A DNA stretch of 64,000 nucleotides from Mesorhizobium sp. YC-39 (GCF_025753795.1 NZ_JAOWPS010000001.1:1860001-1924000), one strand, 5' to 3'. Shown: positions 34,103-45,127, counted from the first letter of the stretch. The notes: a model not told the origin generated them from the sequence alone. Numbers and translations are program-made.

Positions 34103-35941
34103 TCAACCGATCCGGGCGATCGCGTAAGGCGCCATCACAAGCTGGTCCTGGCCAAGCACGGAAACATCGACCCGCACCTCGTCCGCTGTCAGGTTCGCCA
34201 GCCACGCGATGGTCTCGCCTGAAGCAGAGCGCCCGGCCAGCGCCAGCACCTTGGTCTCATCGCTCGTGCTTGTCGCCACATGCGCAAGGCCGGCCAGGTC
34301 GCATAGCCCCTTGATAGCCCCGAAGATCGGCCGGGGTTGGCCTTCCGCGACCGGTTCGCCCGACGCTGCCAGCACGCCGAACGGCCCAGTGAAGGCGGAC
34401 AGCGTGAGCTGTTCCAGTCCGGCCGGCGCCACGCGCGCGGCGTAGCCGATCGTCCATGCCGCCGCGAATTGGCCGGCATGGCGCGGATCGCGATCAGCCA
34501 TGGCTATGCGCTGTCCTCCGGGATTATCCTTGGTCGCGCCGCCATAGGGGTTCTGCCGCATGGCAATCGTCGACGGGCCAATGCGGTAGGGTTTCGTCCC
34601 GAAGATCGCCCGCGCCGATTGGGTGATGAATGGCAGCGCCTCCAGCGACTGCATGACGCTGAGATCGTCGGCGGCGTGCACGATCGGGCAGGTACAGTGG
34701 GTGATGAAGTCGAGCTGGCCAGCCGGGACGCGCTTGCGGTTCAGCTCGGTGAAATAGCTGAACATGCCGCCGCCGAGACGGATATCGGGGAAGGCGCGCC
34801 GCGCCGCGGCATAGACGTCTTCGAGTGGCGGACACTCGGGCCAGGCGCTGCCCGGTGGCGTCGACTGCCGGTCGACCGAAGGCGAGACAGCGATGGCCGA
34901 AAGCCTCAGTTCGGCCTGGCGCGCCATGCCGGCGACATCGGAGAGTTCCGCATCGAGATCGCCAGTGCAGGCAACGACGCATTCGAGCGTTGTCCCGGCC
35001 GGGTGGGCGGCGGCAAGCCGCGCAAAGGATTGCAAGGCGGCGAGCCCGTGGCCGCGTGTCGGGTCGTAGTGGAAGATCAGCTGCTGCGGGCCGAGTTCGG
35101 ACAGCGTTGGCAGGTTGGCAAGCGCTGTCTCGACCTCATCGGGATAGATGATCACGCCGATATCCGGCAGCCTCACGCCGGTCTCGCCAAGAGTGACGCG
35201 GACCGGCGCGGCGGCCGCCGAGGCGGGCGGGGCGCTATCGCCACCGGTGATGCGCAGGCTGACCGTCTGCTTGTTGGCTTGTCCGGCAGGCAGCACATAA
35301 GGCCATGGCAGCGCCAGCGGCCGGACATAGGTCTTGTAGGACGCGTCCGACCAGTTGCGCTGGTCCTCCATCTCGAAAGTGTCGCCCTCCATCCGGCATT
35401 CGGCGGCCACACCTGGCCGGACTTCATGGGTGATGGCGCGCAAATCCTTGAAAGGCTGCCAGGGGTCGATCAGCTCGGGAAGTTTGGTCGCCACCGCGCT
35501 GCCGTCGGTATGCTCGACCGTGACCGCGCTGCCGGCAAGGCCGGCGATCGGATGCAGGATGCAGAAGCCGCAACGGTTGGTCTCGAAATCGCTTTCGGGC
35601 AATGCGCTGACGTCGAACACCAGCGTGCCGTCGGCGGAGCCTTTGATGGCGGCTTGAAAGTCGAGCCTGCTCCCCCCAGGCTCCATACAGCTCGCAGAGT
35701 AGCTGACGGAGAAGGCATCGGTGCCCTGGTCGATGACAAGGTCGGTCAGCTCTGGCTCGTAGGTGCCCCAGTCGCGATCGCGCACGATATAGGCGATGGC
35801 GCGCAGCACCTCGGTGCCGCCATGGCGGATGGTGCGCAGATTGCCGTTGACGAAGTCGGCGCTGAGCGCACCGGCCTTCAGCCTGACCGGCTCGGCTTCG
35901 ACGGCGCGCGTGCCATAGAGGAGAAAGGCATCGGCCGTCAT
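34103..35941 (-). CDS. apnL: D-apionate lactonase (ApnL)
   Basis: A 612-residue cytoplasmic protein from the ATG at 35941, overlapping the apsD stop by 4 bp. I recognise it chiefly by its family appearance (LLYGTRAVEAEPVRLKAGALSADFVNGNLRTIRHGGTEVLRAI, placed at residues 6-50) and by its D-apiose neighbourhood. ApnL hydrolyses D-apionolactone, the ApsD product, to D-apionate. The N-terminal third looks beta-rich; the middle has an acidic GMFSYFTELNRKRV segment that recalls TIM-barrel glycosidases. No catalytic residues can be assigned with certainty. The next step is ApnO at 41584. Confidence 0.78.
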   Translation of the reverse strand: MTADAFLLYGTRAVEAEPVRLKAGALSADFVNGNLRTIRHGGTEVLRAIAYIVRDRDWGTYEPELTDLVIDQGTDAFSVSYSASCMEPGGSRLDFQAAIKGSADGTLVFDVSALPESDFETNRCGFCILHPIAGLAGSAVTVEHTDGSAVATKLPELIDPWQPFKDLRAITHEVRPGVAAECRMEGDTFEMEDQRNWSDASYKTYVRPLALPWPYVLPAGQANKQTVSLRITGGDSAPPASAAAAPVRVTLGETGVRLPDIGVIIYPDEVETALANLPTLSELGPQQLIFHYDPTRGHGLAALQSFARLAAAHPAGTTLECVVACTGDLDAELSDVAGMARQAELRLSAIAVSPSVDRQSTPPGSAWPECPPLEDVYAAARRAFPDIRLGGGMFSYFTELNRKRVPAGQLDFITHCTCPIVHAADDLSVMQSLEALPFITQSARAIFGTKPYRIGPSTIAMRQNPYGGATKDNPGGQRIAMADRDPRHAGQFAAAWTIGYAARVAPAGLEQLTLSAFTGPFGVLAASGEPVAEGQPRPIFGAIKGLCDLAGLAHVATSTSDETKVLALAGRSASGETIAWLANLTADEVRVDVSVLGQDQLVMAPYAIARIG

Positions 35942-36972
35942 CTGAGCAAGCTCTCGAGTTGCACCGGTTCGCGGCTCCCGGCACCGGCATAAGCGGCCTC
36001 GACCAGCGCGAATGTCCTGAGATTGTCGGCGCCCGAGGTCGCCGGCTCGATCCCCGTCGCCAGGCAGTCGACCCAATGCTGTTGAATGGCGACGACGCTT
36101 TCCTGGATGTTGTGCCAGGGACGCGAAGCCCAGGGCAGCAATGGCGGCGAGACGTCGCGGACCACTGTGCCGCTCTTGCCGGTGACGGTGAGCCGGTAGT
36201 CCTGCGCCAGCCGGATCGTGCCCTCGCTGCCATCGATTTCGATCAGTGTCTCCGGGAACGGCTCGCTGGCGAGCCTGGTCGCATAGCTGCAGTCGACCAC
36301 CGAGGTGGCACCGCTGACATGGTCCATCAGCATGGTCGCGACATCCTCTCCGGCGATAGCGGGATTGATGCGCGCTGTCCGCGTGGTGATGGTTGAGACG
36401 TCGCCGAGCAGAAAACGGGCGATGTCGAGGATGTGGATGCCGAGATCCTCGATGATGAAGCGCTTGCCCGTCGCCAGATAGGGCTGGCCGGAGAACACAT
36501 CATAAGCCGAGCGGAAGGAGATGCGGCCGAAGAACGGCGTGCCGACCTCGCCGCTGTCGAGTACGGCGCGCACCGCCTGGATCGGTGATTGCCAGCGAAA
36601 ATTCTCGTGCACCATCAGTGGCACGCCGGCGTCAGCGCAGGCTTTCACCATGGCCTTGGCATCGGCGAGCGTCGGCGCGAACGGTTTCTGGCAAATTGCC
36701 GGTACGCGATGCCGAGCCGCCATCTCGACCAGCGGCCGATGGCTCGGCGCGGTGGTGGCGATGTCGACGAAATCGAGCGTCTCGCCAGCGAACATTTCCG
36801 TCGCGTCGGCGTAGCGCTTCGCAATGCCGAACTGGTCCCCAACGATCTTCAGCCGCTCCGGGTCGCGGTCACAGATGGCGACGATCGAGGCACCAGTGAT
36901 GTCGCGCCAGCCATGCATCTGGTTGACGGCGAAGAAACCGCAACCGATCAGCGCTCCCCGCAGCTCCGCCAT
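35938..36972 (-). CDS. apsD: D-apiose dehydrogenase (ApsD; Gfo/Idh/MocA family)
   Basis: A 344-residue NAD(P)-dependent oxidoreductase from the ATG at 36972. The Rossmann start is GALIGCGFFAVNQMHGW. The family lysine motif reads ICQKPFAPT (Gln for the usual Glu of EKP). The C-terminal domain has IEDLGIHILDIARFLLGD, with the catalytic Asp and His. It oxidises D-apiose at C1 to D-apionolactone, the first cytoplasmic step. It starts 2 bp after the permease stop and is coupled to apnL by a 4-bp overlap, so importer, dehydrogenase and lactonase are made together. The family has many substrates; context gives the name. Confidence 0.84.
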   Translation of the reverse strand: MAELRGALIGCGFFAVNQMHGWRDITGASIVAICDRDPERLKIVGDQFGIAKRYADATEMFAGETLDFVDIATTAPSHRPLVEMAARHRVPAICQKPFAPTLADAKAMVKACADAGVPLMVHENFRWQSPIQAVRAVLDSGEVGTPFFGRISFRSAYDVFSGQPYLATGKRFIIEDLGIHILDIARFLLGDVSTITTRTARINPAIAGEDVATMLMDHVSGATSVVDCSYATRLASEPFPETLIEIDGSEGTIRLAQDYRLTVTGKSGTVVRDVSPPLLPWASRPWHNIQESVVAIQQHWVDCLATGIEPATSGADNLRTFALVEAAYAGAGSREPVQLESLLR

Positions 36973-36974
36973 GC

Positions 36975-38039
36975 TCAGCCTGCCTTTGCCATCTGCATCA
37001 ATGTTACACGGCTTTGCAGCCGGCGCTGCGCCTGGTCGACGACGACGGCGACGATAATCACGAGCCCCTTGATCACCATCTGCCAGAACGAGCTCACCCC
37101 CATCATCACCAGCCCGTCGGAAAGGATGCCGATGACGAAGGCGCCGACAATGGTGCCGCCGATCGTGCCGCGCCCGCCCGACATCGAAGTGCCGCCGAGC
37201 ACCGCCGCGGCGATGGCGTTGAGCTCGAAACTTTCGCCGGTTGCCGGATGCGAGGCCATCAGTTCGGACGAGATGATCAGGCCGACGATGGCCGCGCAGA
37301 AACCGGAGAACATGTAGACGAACATCTTCACCATGTTGACCCTGACGCCCGAAATCCGCGCCGCCCGTTCGTTGCCGCCGACGGCAAAGATGTGGCGTCC
37401 GAGCGGCGTGTATTTGGCGAGATAGGCCGCCCCAAGCGCCACGACGAGCAGGATCCACAGCGCGACCGGCAGGCCGAGCAGCCGGCCGGCGCCTAGGAAG
37501 CCGAAGCCGGTGGTGCCGAGTTCGGCCTTGCCGACGAGGTTGGGGAATGTGCGGCCATCCGACGACAGCAGCGCCAGGCCGCGCGCGACATAGAGCACAC
37601 CGAGCGTGGCGATGAATGGCGCCACATTCAGCCTGGTGATCAGCAATCCATTGACGGCGCCGATCAATATGCCGACCGCCAGCGTGATCAATGCGATCTC
37701 GAAGACGTTGAAATAGATCGTATAGCCGAATTGCAGGTCGATGCCGTTGAGCACGAGGTAGCCGGCCACCATGCCGCACAGTCCAACGATCGAGCCGACC
37801 GAAAGATCGATGCCGCCGGTGACGATGACGAAGGTCATGCCCATCGCCAGGAAGGCGTTCAGCGCCACGTGCTTCGACATCAGGATCAGGTTTGCGGTCG
37901 ACAGGAAATTGGGCGCCGCGATCGAGAAGAACACCAGCACGGCAATCAGCGCAATGAAGGTCCTTGCCTTCATCAGCGTCAGCAGCACCGAGCCGCTGGA
38001 AGCGGAGGAGACAGCCGCCTTGGCCGGGATGTCAGTCAT
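36975..38039 (-). CDS. D-apiose ABC transporter permease (RbsC family)
   Basis: A 354-residue inner-membrane permease of the ribose/xylose type. It has about ten hydrophobic segments, the LSVGSIVGLCGMV and NGLLITRLNVAPFIATLGVLYVARG regions, and VLGGTSMSGGRGTIGGTIVGAF near residue 280. The start overlaps the ATPase stop by 8 bp. It forms the channel with the ATPase at 38032-39603 and the binding protein at 40356-41297. D-Apiose is the inferred cargo. Confidence 0.92.
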   Translation of the reverse strand: MTDIPAKAAVSSASSGSVLLTLMKARTFIALIAVLVFFSIAAPNFLSTANLILMSKHVALNAFLAMGMTFVIVTGGIDLSVGSIVGLCGMVAGYLVLNGIDLQFGYTIYFNVFEIALITLAVGILIGAVNGLLITRLNVAPFIATLGVLYVARGLALLSSDGRTFPNLVGKAELGTTGFGFLGAGRLLGLPVALWILLVVALGAAYLAKYTPLGRHIFAVGGNERAARISGVRVNMVKMFVYMFSGFCAAIVGLIISSELMASHPATGESFELNAIAAAVLGGTSMSGGRGTIGGTIVGAFVIGILSDGLVMMGVSSFWQMVIKGLVIIVAVVVDQAQRRLQSRVTLMQMAKAG

Positions 38040-39603
38040 GGGCCTTGTTCTCCGTATGCGCGACCGGTCCGTGGCCGAGCGCCGAGGCGGCGACGATCGC
38101 CGCTTCCGTCGCTTCGGCGCGATCGAACATGCCGGTCAGTTTTCCATTGCTCATCACGGCGATCCGGTCGGACAGCGCCATCACCTCGTCGAGATCGGAG
38201 GTGGCGAAAAGGATGCCAAGCCCGTCTCGCGAAAGCTTGCGCATGGTGCGGAAGACGTCGGCCTTGGCGCCGACATCGATGCCGCGGCTGGGCTCGTCCA
38301 TCAAAAGCACCTTCGGTCCGGTGAGCAACGCCTTGCCGATCACCACCTTCTGCTGGTTGCCGCCGGACAGCGATGACACCTCCTGCATCGGGTCGGCGAC
38401 CTTGATTGCCAACTCCCGCACCATCTGCACCACCGCCTGCCTTTCTGCCGCTCCGCGAATGTGGAACAGCCGGACAAAGCGCGACAGGCTGGCCAGCGTC
38501 AGATTGCTGGCGACGGACAGGATCGACACCAGCCCTTCGCGCTGGCGGTCTTCTGGGATCAGCGCCAGCCCGCGCCGGATGCGCCGCGTCGTGTCGCGCT
38601 CGCGCACGTGTCTGCCGGCGATGAAGATCTCGCCGGTCGCCTGGCCGTGGCGCCCCATGATACAGTCGAACAGCTCGCTGCGCCCTGCGCCCATCAGCCC
38701 GTATATGCCGAGGATCTCACCGGCGCGCAGCGACAGCGAGACATGGTCGACGGCAAGCCCGCCGGTCGCGCGCGGCAGGCAGATCGCCTCGGCGCGGAAG
38801 ATCTCTTCGCCCGGAACATGGCCGTCGGCCTTGGCGAAGTCCTTGGCGTCCGAGCCAATCATCTGTCGCACGATCCATTGCGTGTCGACGTTTTTCATCT
38901 CCTCCTGGCCGGTGATGCGGCCGTCGCGCAGCACGGTGATGTAATCGCCGATGCGGATCAGCTCTTCCAGCCGGTGCGAGATGTAGACGATCGCGACACC
39001 GCGCGCCTTGAGGTCGGCGATCACCTTGAACAGGATCTCGACTTCGGCCGCGCTCAGCGCCGAGGTCGGCTCATCCATGATCAGGATGCGCGCATCGAGC
39101 GAAACCGCCTTGGCGATCTCGACCAGCTGCTGCTGGCCGATGCGCAGATCCTCGACCAGCATGTCCGGACGTATGCCGGCTTGCAGCCGCTCCAGGAATT
39201 CCGCCGCGCGGCGCTCCTGCGCCTTGCGGTCGATCTTGCGGAAGCGGTTGGTGATCTCGCGAGTGGCGAAGATGTTCTCGGCGACGCTCATATTGCCGAA
39301 CAGGTTCAGCTCCTGGAACACCATGCCGATGCCGCGGTTCACCGCGTCTCCGGACGATGCGAACGAAACCTCTTCGCCCTCGAGCAGGATGCGTCCGGCC
39401 GTCGGCTGCTCGACGCCGGCGATGATCTTCATCAGCGTCGACTTGCCGGCGCCATTCTCGCCGACCAGCACGTTGACCGCGCCCTTGCGCACCTCGAAAT
39501 TGGCGCGCTTGACCGCGACGGTGCCCGAATAGACCTTCGAAACGTCTTCCAGCTTCAGGATGACGTCATGACCGGTCGCCCCCATCTCTCGCTCAGAAGT
39601 CAT
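38032..39603 (-). CDS. D-apiose ABC transporter ATP-binding protein (RbsA family, two ATPase domains)
   Basis: A 523-residue protein with tandem ATPase domains. In the first, Walker A is GENGAGKST, the signature region is LRIGQQQLVEIAKA and Walker B is ILIMDEPTSALS. The second is degenerate at Walker A (GLMGAGRSE), which is usual for RbsA-type proteins, but has SGGNQQKVVIGKAL and VLLMDEPSRGIDVG. The start overlaps the DUF2291 lipoprotein stop (TCAT, 39600-39603). It energises uptake through the permease downstream. Confidence 0.93.
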   Translation of the reverse strand: MTSEREMGATGHDVILKLEDVSKVYSGTVAVKRANFEVRKGAVNVLVGENGAGKSTLMKIIAGVEQPTAGRILLEGEEVSFASSGDAVNRGIGMVFQELNLFGNMSVAENIFATREITNRFRKIDRKAQERRAAEFLERLQAGIRPDMLVEDLRIGQQQLVEIAKAVSLDARILIMDEPTSALSAAEVEILFKVIADLKARGVAIVYISHRLEELIRIGDYITVLRDGRITGQEEMKNVDTQWIVRQMIGSDAKDFAKADGHVPGEEIFRAEAICLPRATGGLAVDHVSLSLRAGEILGIYGLMGAGRSELFDCIMGRHGQATGEIFIAGRHVRERDTTRRIRRGLALIPEDRQREGLVSILSVASNLTLASLSRFVRLFHIRGAAERQAVVQMVRELAIKVADPMQEVSSLSGGNQQKVVIGKALLTGPKVLLMDEPSRGIDVGAKADVFRTMRKLSRDGLGILFATSDLDEVMALSDRIAVMSNGKLTGMFDRAEATEAAIVAASALGHGPVAHTENKAHD

Positions 39604-40259
39604 GGCTTCGGCCCGATCTCTGCCTCCGCCGGGGTCACCAGCGGCAGGTCCTGGCCGCTGCCCGGCGTGTAGGCGCCGAGCACTTTGGCGGTCCGTCCTT
39701 CCAACGTCTCGCGCGGCAACTTGGACAGCACGGTCTTGTCGACATAGATGTTGAACGACTTGCCGAACTGGGCGAAGTCGATCTGGTTGGTGAAGTCGTT
39801 GAACTGGATGAAGTCGAGGCTGTCGCGCAGTGCGGTGCCGCGCACCGCCGGTCCGATCTGCACCCGCGCATCCGCCTTGCCGTCACCATCGGCATCGATG
39901 TCGATGGTCGCGGCGCGTGACTGGGTGTTGGCGGCGACGATCTTGCCCTCCAGGCGAACCGCGAAGGTCCACGGCGAATTCGCCTGTTTCTTCGGATTGC
40001 CATATTTGGCGCCGGCGGCGGCCGGATCGGTTTTCGCCAGGGCGTGGACCTCGGCAAACGGCCCGGCCTTCTGCTGCAAATAGGGGATGACCTTCGCCGC
40101 CCAGATCTCCTCGACCATCTTGTCGGGGTTGAAGGCCGGTGCATTGCCACCGTTTTCCGCTGACGGTGTCGGCAGAATCTTGCAGGCGGTCAGGCTGAGG
40201 CCGACACTCATGGCAAGGATCGGCACGGCAAGGATCGGCCAAGTCAACTTGTTCAACAT
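39600..40259 (-). CDS. DUF2291-family lipoprotein linked to sugar ABC transporters
   Basis: A 219-residue protein from the ATG at 40259. The N-terminus (LNKLTWPILAVPILAMSVGL) is a signal sequence ending in a lipobox LSLTAC, so it is probably acylated and anchored facing the periplasm. The rest (FNPDKMVEEIWAAKVIPYL, RVQIGPAVRGTALRDSLDFIQFNDFTNQIDFAQFGK) matches my memory of the DUF2291 family found inside ribose-type importer operons. Its function is not established. It lies between the binding-protein gene and the ATPase gene and is coupled to the latter. Confidence 0.78.
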   Translation of the reverse strand: MLNKLTWPILAVPILAMSVGLSLTACKILPTPSAENGGNAPAFNPDKMVEEIWAAKVIPYLQQKAGPFAEVHALAKTDPAAAGAKYGNPKKQANSPWTFAVRLEGKIVAANTQSRAATIDIDADGDGKADARVQIGPAVRGTALRDSLDFIQFNDFTNQIDFAQFGKSFNIYVDKTVLSKLPRETLEGRTAKVLGAYTPGSGQDLPLVTPAEAEIGPKP

Positions 40260-40306
40260 GTCGGCTTGTTCATCATGGCGGTCAGCAGTACCCAAAGAAA
40301 ATGAAG

Positions 40307-40338
40307 GCAAGGGACGAGCCTGAGGGCCCGTCCCTTGC
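40307..40338 (-). terminator. Hairpin/attenuator after the apiose-binding protein gene
   Basis: GCAAGGGACG (40307-40316) and CGTCCCTTGC (40329-40338) form a perfect 10-bp stem. On the minus strand it follows the binding-protein stop by 17 nt and is trailed by a pyrimidine-rich stretch with a TTTT run. It would set binding protein above the rest of the operon. Confidence 0.65.
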
Positions 40339-40355
40339 TATTGATGCCAGCCGGC

Positions 40356-41411
<1,056 letters not shown>

Positions 41412-41510
41412 TCATCTCAACGGAACGTCGCTCCCCAGCCGTCCTCCACCCTTCAGGCCTGAATTTGTTGCGAAGCCGGACTGGTCCGAGCCACCAAATA
41501 GCTAAGCCAA

Positions 41511-41526
41511 CTGGTATGATGAGTCA
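41511..41526. promoter_or_regulatory. Putative operator of the apiose regulator (site 2)
   Basis: CTGGTATGATGAGTCA shares the CTGGTATRATSAG core with sites at 33275 and 42467. It lies in the 286-bp gap (41298-41583) between the apiose-binding protein start and the apnO stop, both minus strand, where the importer operon promoter must be. Nothing else is evident in that gap. Confidence 0.6.
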
Positions 41527-41583
41527 ATGACAATTTCAGATGACATGTACCTGATAAGCCGTTCTACGTCGGAATTGGCAGCC

Positions 41584-42411
41584 TCAGGTGATGCGCTGAA
41601 TGCTCGCCGCGATCTCTTCCGGCTCGAACACCCGCTTCCAGTCGTCGCGCATCAGCACCGGCTTGCCGAACTCGATGGCTTTGTTGCAGGCGTCGGAAAA
41701 CACGCCCTTGGTCTCGCCGAAGATGACGGCGCCGAGCACGTTCATATGGCCGAGCAGGAAGTCGAGCGCGGCTTGCTTCTCGACGCCGCGCGCCACGACC
41801 TCGTCGACGGCTTCCTTCATGACGACGAGCAGCGAGGCGCAAACGGTTTCCGAAAGGCCCGGCTCCAGCAACGCCATCTGTTCGACCGTCACACGATGCG
41901 ACCGCATGACCGGGGCCCAGATGATCTTGGCGATCGCTTCGCCCTTGGCGTAGTCTTCTTCCGGCCCCTGCATCAGCGCACTGACCATGTGCTGCTTGGC
42001 CTTGACGCCGCCGAAATAGTCCTTCTTGGCCGCCATGTCGGTTTCATCGTTGAAGATCGGCGGATGACAGGGATGGGTGACGAAATAGGTCAGGTCCGGC
42101 CGCTTCGGCAAATGGCCGGCGAAAGGGGCGGCGGCATCGAGCACCACCACCATTGTTCCCGGCGCAAGCTTGCTCTCGATGCTGGTTGCTACCTTGCCGA
42201 TATGCGTGTCGGGAACGGCCAGGATCACCACATCGGCGCCCTTGAGCGCTTCGTCGGCACTGACCGTGTCGAAACCCAGTCCGCTCTTCAGCCGCTCTCG
42301 GCCGGCGTCGCTGACCTCGACATGGCGTACTGTGTAGGGTGAGCCGCGAAAATTGGTCGACAGGCGGTAACCCATTTTGCCGCCGGCACCAAACAGCGCA
42401 ATCGTTGTCAT
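41584..42411 (-). CDS. apnO: D-apionate oxidoisomerase (ApnO)
   Basis: A 275-residue NAD-dependent enzyme related to 6-phosphogluconate/hydroxyisobutyrate dehydrogenases. The Rossmann loop is TIALFGAGGKMGYRLS (residues 3-18), and VVILAVPDTHIGKVA follows. TYFVTHPCHPPIFNDE and the helical C-terminal part (LLEPGLSETVCASLLVVMKEAVDEV) match the family described as D-apionate oxidoisomerase. That enzyme oxidises D-apionate while moving a hydroxymethyl group to give 3-oxo-isoapionate, which the kinase at 30630 then takes. It has its own promoter region with an operator-like site at 42467. Confidence 0.83.
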   Translation of the reverse strand: MTTIALFGAGGKMGYRLSTNFRGSPYTVRHVEVSDAGRERLKSGLGFDTVSADEALKGADVVILAVPDTHIGKVATSIESKLAPGTMVVVLDAAAPFAGHLPKRPDLTYFVTHPCHPPIFNDETDMAAKKDYFGGVKAKQHMVSALMQGPEEDYAKGEAIAKIIWAPVMRSHRVTVEQMALLEPGLSETVCASLLVVMKEAVDEVVARGVEKQAALDFLLGHMNVLGAVIFGETKGVFSDACNKAIEFGKPVLMRDDWKRVFEPEEIAASIQRIT

Positions 42412-42466
42412 CTAACCGTTACTCCTGATCTCGAACGATGGCTTTCGCCAATCGTCATCTTGTTAA

Positions 42467-42488
42467 CTGGTATAATCAGATTACCAAG
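42467..42488. promoter_or_regulatory. Putative operator of the apiose regulator (site 3), upstream of apnO
   Basis: CTGGTATAATCAG begins this site, which is the best dyad of the three: TGGTA at 42468-42472 is mirrored by TACCA at 42482-42486. It lies 56 bp upstream of the apnO start. The rest of the 279-bp gap (42412-42690) shows nothing recognisable. Confidence 0.65.
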
Positions 42489-42690
42489 ATTTGGCAATTG
42501 CGTAGTAGGGACGTTGACTCAGTCCGTGGGCGAGCGACTTAACTACACGGCAGAAACCCTGCTGATGGCGTTGCTTAGGTCATTGGAGGGTGACGGCACC
42601 GAATGCCTGGCGCGCCCAACTGCAATCTCGGTCTGGGCGCCTACAGGCCGAAGGTCTTCGAGGGCCAGGGAAGGGCTTGACGGCGTTCTA

Positions 42691-43785
42691 TCAGCCGCGT
42701 TCGGGAAACATCGCCTTCAGGCCTTCGCGCGATGCCTTGGCGACACCGCGTTCGGTGATCAGGCCGGTCACCAGCCGCGCCGGGGTCACGTCGAAGGCCG
42801 GGTTAGCCGCCGGCGTCGCCTCGGGCGACACCCGGACCTGGGCGATCTCGCCGGAAGCGGTCTTGCCCCAGACCAGCGAAACCTCGTCGGGCGAGCGCTG
42901 CTCGATCGGGATTTCGGCAAGCCCGTCGCCCACCGTCCAGTCGATGGTCGGCGAGGGCAGCGCGACATAGAACGGCACGTCATTGTCGGCGGCGGCGAGC
43001 GCCTTGAGATAGGTGCCGATCTTGTTGCAGACATCGCCGTCGGCTGTGGTGCGGTCGGTGCCGACAATGACCATGTCGATCTCGCCGCGCTGCATCAGAT
43101 GGCCGCCGGCATTGTCGACGATCAGCGTGTGCGGCACGCCGTGCCCGGCCATTTCCCACGCGGTCAACTGGGCGCCCTGGTTGCGCGGGCGCGTCTCGTC
43201 GACATAGACGTGGACCGGAATGCCGGCTTCGGTTGCGAGATAGATCGGCGCCGTGGCGGTGCCATAGTCGACGGTGGCCAGCCAGCCGGCATTGCAATGG
43301 GTCAGGATATTGACCGGCTCGCCCTTCTGCTTGCGCGCCGCGATCGCCTTGATGATTTCAAGCCCGTTGGCGCCGATGGCGCGGTTGAGGCCGACATCCT
43401 CGTCGGCGATTTCGCCGGCACGCCGGTAGGCGGCTTCGGCGCGCTGTTCGGGCGGCAGCGGCTTGAGAAAGCGCCGCATTTCATCCAGCGCCCAGCGCAG
43501 ATTGATCGCGGTCGGCCGGGTTTCGTGCAAGGTCTCCCAGACCGCGTCGAGCGCCACGTCCGAGGGGTCGTCGGTCATCTGCATGGCGACGCCGTAAGCC
43601 GCGGTGACGCCGATCAGCGGCGCGCCGCGCACCCACATGTCGCGGATCGCCGTGGCGATGCCGGCAACGGTGCCGATCTTTTCGATGCGGAAATCATGCG
43701 GCAGCCAGCGCTGGTCGATGATCTCGACCGAGCGCTTGTCGTCACTCAGCCAGATGGTGCGATAGTGGCGATCGCCGACGTTCAA
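42691..43785 (-). CDS. mtnA: S-methyl-5-thioribose-1-phosphate isomerase family protein (MtnA)
   Basis: A 364-residue aldose-ketose isomerase of the MtnA/eIF2B family. [17 protein letters not shown], the catalytic Cys in [21 protein letters not shown] and the catalytic Asp in [20 protein letters not shown] are present. The start is a TTG at 43785 overlapping the mtnK stop (TTGA), so it is coupled to the kinase. The known reaction opens methylthioribose 1-phosphate to methylthioribulose 1-phosphate; close relatives act on 5-deoxyribose 1-phosphate. None of mtnB, mtnC, mtnD or mtnE is nearby, so methionine salvage is not proven. Confidence 0.88.
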   Translation of the reverse strand: MNVGDRHYRTIWLSDDKRSVEIIDQRWLPHDFRIEKIGTVAGIATAIRDMWVRGAPLIGVTAAYGVAMQMTDDPSDVALDAVWETLHETRPTAINLRWALDEMRRFLKPLPPEQRAEAAYRRAGEIADEDVGLNRAIGANGLEIIKAIAARKQKGEPVNILTHCNAGWLATVDYGTATAPIYLATEAGIPVHVYVDETRPRNQGAQLTAWEMAGHGVPHTLIVDNAGGHLMQRGEIDMVIVGTDRTTADGDVCNKIGTYLKALAAADNDVPFYVALPSPTIDWTVGDGLAEIPIEQRSPDEVSLVWGKTASGEIAQVRVSPEATPAANPAFDVTPARLVTGLITERGVAKASREGLKAMFPERG

Positions 43786-45056
43786 ATCCTGCTCTCCTGT
43801 TCGATCAGCGCGGCCAGATTGTTGACCTCGTCGATGCTATGGATCTGGCGCCGGTTGACGGCGATGTGGCGGCCGAATTTCAGCGCCTTGGCCTCGCATG
43901 TGGCGCGCAAATCCTCGTCGGCAATGGTCTCGAAATCGGCGTTGTGCGCGAGACCCAGGATGCGCCGGTGGATCTCGATACCGGCGAAGCCCAGCAGATC
44001 GTCCCAGATCTGATGCAACACATGGTCGAGCGCCTGCTCGGCGCCGAGCCTGTCGCCCTGATCCTCGAACAGGCTCTTCTGGTAGAGCATGCCGGTGCGC
44101 TCTGTTCGCCACAGCTGCGAGAACTCGTTGCGGAACACCGACCATGTCTCGTTCGTGACTTGCAGCAGATAGGCGCGCATGGCGTCGCGCTTTTCCTTTT
44201 GTTCGTGGCCGCGCTGCGAGAAGAAGGACATCCAGAAATTGGCGAGCAGCATGCCGACGTCGAAAGCCATCGGTCCGTAAAAGGCGAATTCCGGATCGAT
44301 CATCCTGGTTTCGGTGTCGGTGACCATGATCGAGCCGGAATGCAAATCGCCGTGCAGCAGCGTCTCGGCATTGGCGGCAAACAGATGCTTCAGCCGCTGC
44401 GCCTCGACCTTGAGGTCGCGGTCGGCGCGCAGTTCGGCGACCAGGCCGTCAAGCTGCGGCGATGTATGCCGGTTCAACTTGGCGTCGAAATAGGGGTCGG
44501 AAAACACCAGGTCCTCAGTGATGCCGCAGAGCTCGACATTGTCGGCGAACAGCGCCAGATCGGCCTTGCGGTCCTTGGTCAGCATCGAGAGATCCGAACC
44601 GCGGAACAGCGTGCGGGCCATGAACAGGCCGATGTCCCTGGCGATGTTCGGCAACTGCCGGCCCTCGATCAGCGCGCGCCGCAGGATGATGTGCGGCGGT
44701 GCCAGATACTCCATGATGATTAGCGCCTGGCTTTCGTCGAAGTGATAGATGGCTGGCACCGAACCGGGCGCGCGGGCCTCTTGCCGTGTCAGCGCATGAT
44801 ATTCGAAGAAGGAGCGCTTCAAAGGCAGCGGCCAGCTGTCGCCGACCAAGCGGACATAGGGCAGGGCCTGCTTGACGACGGCGGCACCCGTCGCGCCCTC
44901 GACGATAAACACCAGGTTCAGATTGCCGTCGCCGACTTCGCGCACCTTCCAGCTTCTGGTGTCCTTGCCGATCCGCGCGCGCAGCGCATCGTTTGTGCCA
45001 AGGCGCGTTGAAAGCGTCTCGACCGATAGTGCTTCGAACGGCAATTTCCCAGTCAT
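43782..45056 (-). CDS. mtnK: S-methyl-5-thioribose kinase family protein (MtnK)
   Basis: A 424-residue kinase with the aminoglycoside-phosphotransferase fold. [13 protein letters not shown] (nucleotide loop), the catalytic [15 protein letters not shown], and [24 protein letters not shown] (metal Asp) match MtnK. GGGAGG lies 6 nt before the ATG at 45056. It phosphorylates the anomeric carbon of methylthioribose or a similar 5-modified ribose and is coupled to mtnA. A divergent ribose-type importer shares its promoter region, suggesting that the sugar is taken up from outside. Confidence 0.88.
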   Translation of the reverse strand: MTGKLPFEALSVETLSTRLGTNDALRARIGKDTRSWKVREVGDGNLNLVFIVEGATGAAVVKQALPYVRLVGDSWPLPLKRSFFEYHALTRQEARAPGSVPAIYHFDESQALIIMEYLAPPHIILRRALIEGRQLPNIARDIGLFMARTLFRGSDLSMLTKDRKADLALFADNVELCGITEDLVFSDPYFDAKLNRHTSPQLDGLVAELRADRDLKVEAQRLKHLFAANAETLLHGDLHSGSIMVTDTETRMIDPEFAFYGPMAFDVGMLLANFWMSFFSQRGHEQKEKRDAMRAYLLQVTNETWSVFRNEFSQLWRTERTGMLYQKSLFEDQGDRLGAEQALDHVLHQIWDDLLGFAGIEIHRRILGLAHNADFETIADEDLRATCEAKALKFGRHIAVNRRQIHSIDEVNNLAALIEQESRI

Positions 45057-45127
45057 CGTGATCCTCCCACATATGCGCTTCGAACATAACGGAGGCATGG
45101 CGGTTGGGCCAAGCTAGGTAGCACTCT

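Noticed and set aside
34337..35992. 551-codon open frame on the plus strand
   Set aside because: It is antisense to apnL, with arginine- and histidine-rich low-complexity content and no recognisable domain.
42691..45056. Complete methionine salvage pathway
   Set aside because: Only mtnA and mtnK are present. The dehydratase, enolase/phosphatase and dioxygenase steps are missing from the window.
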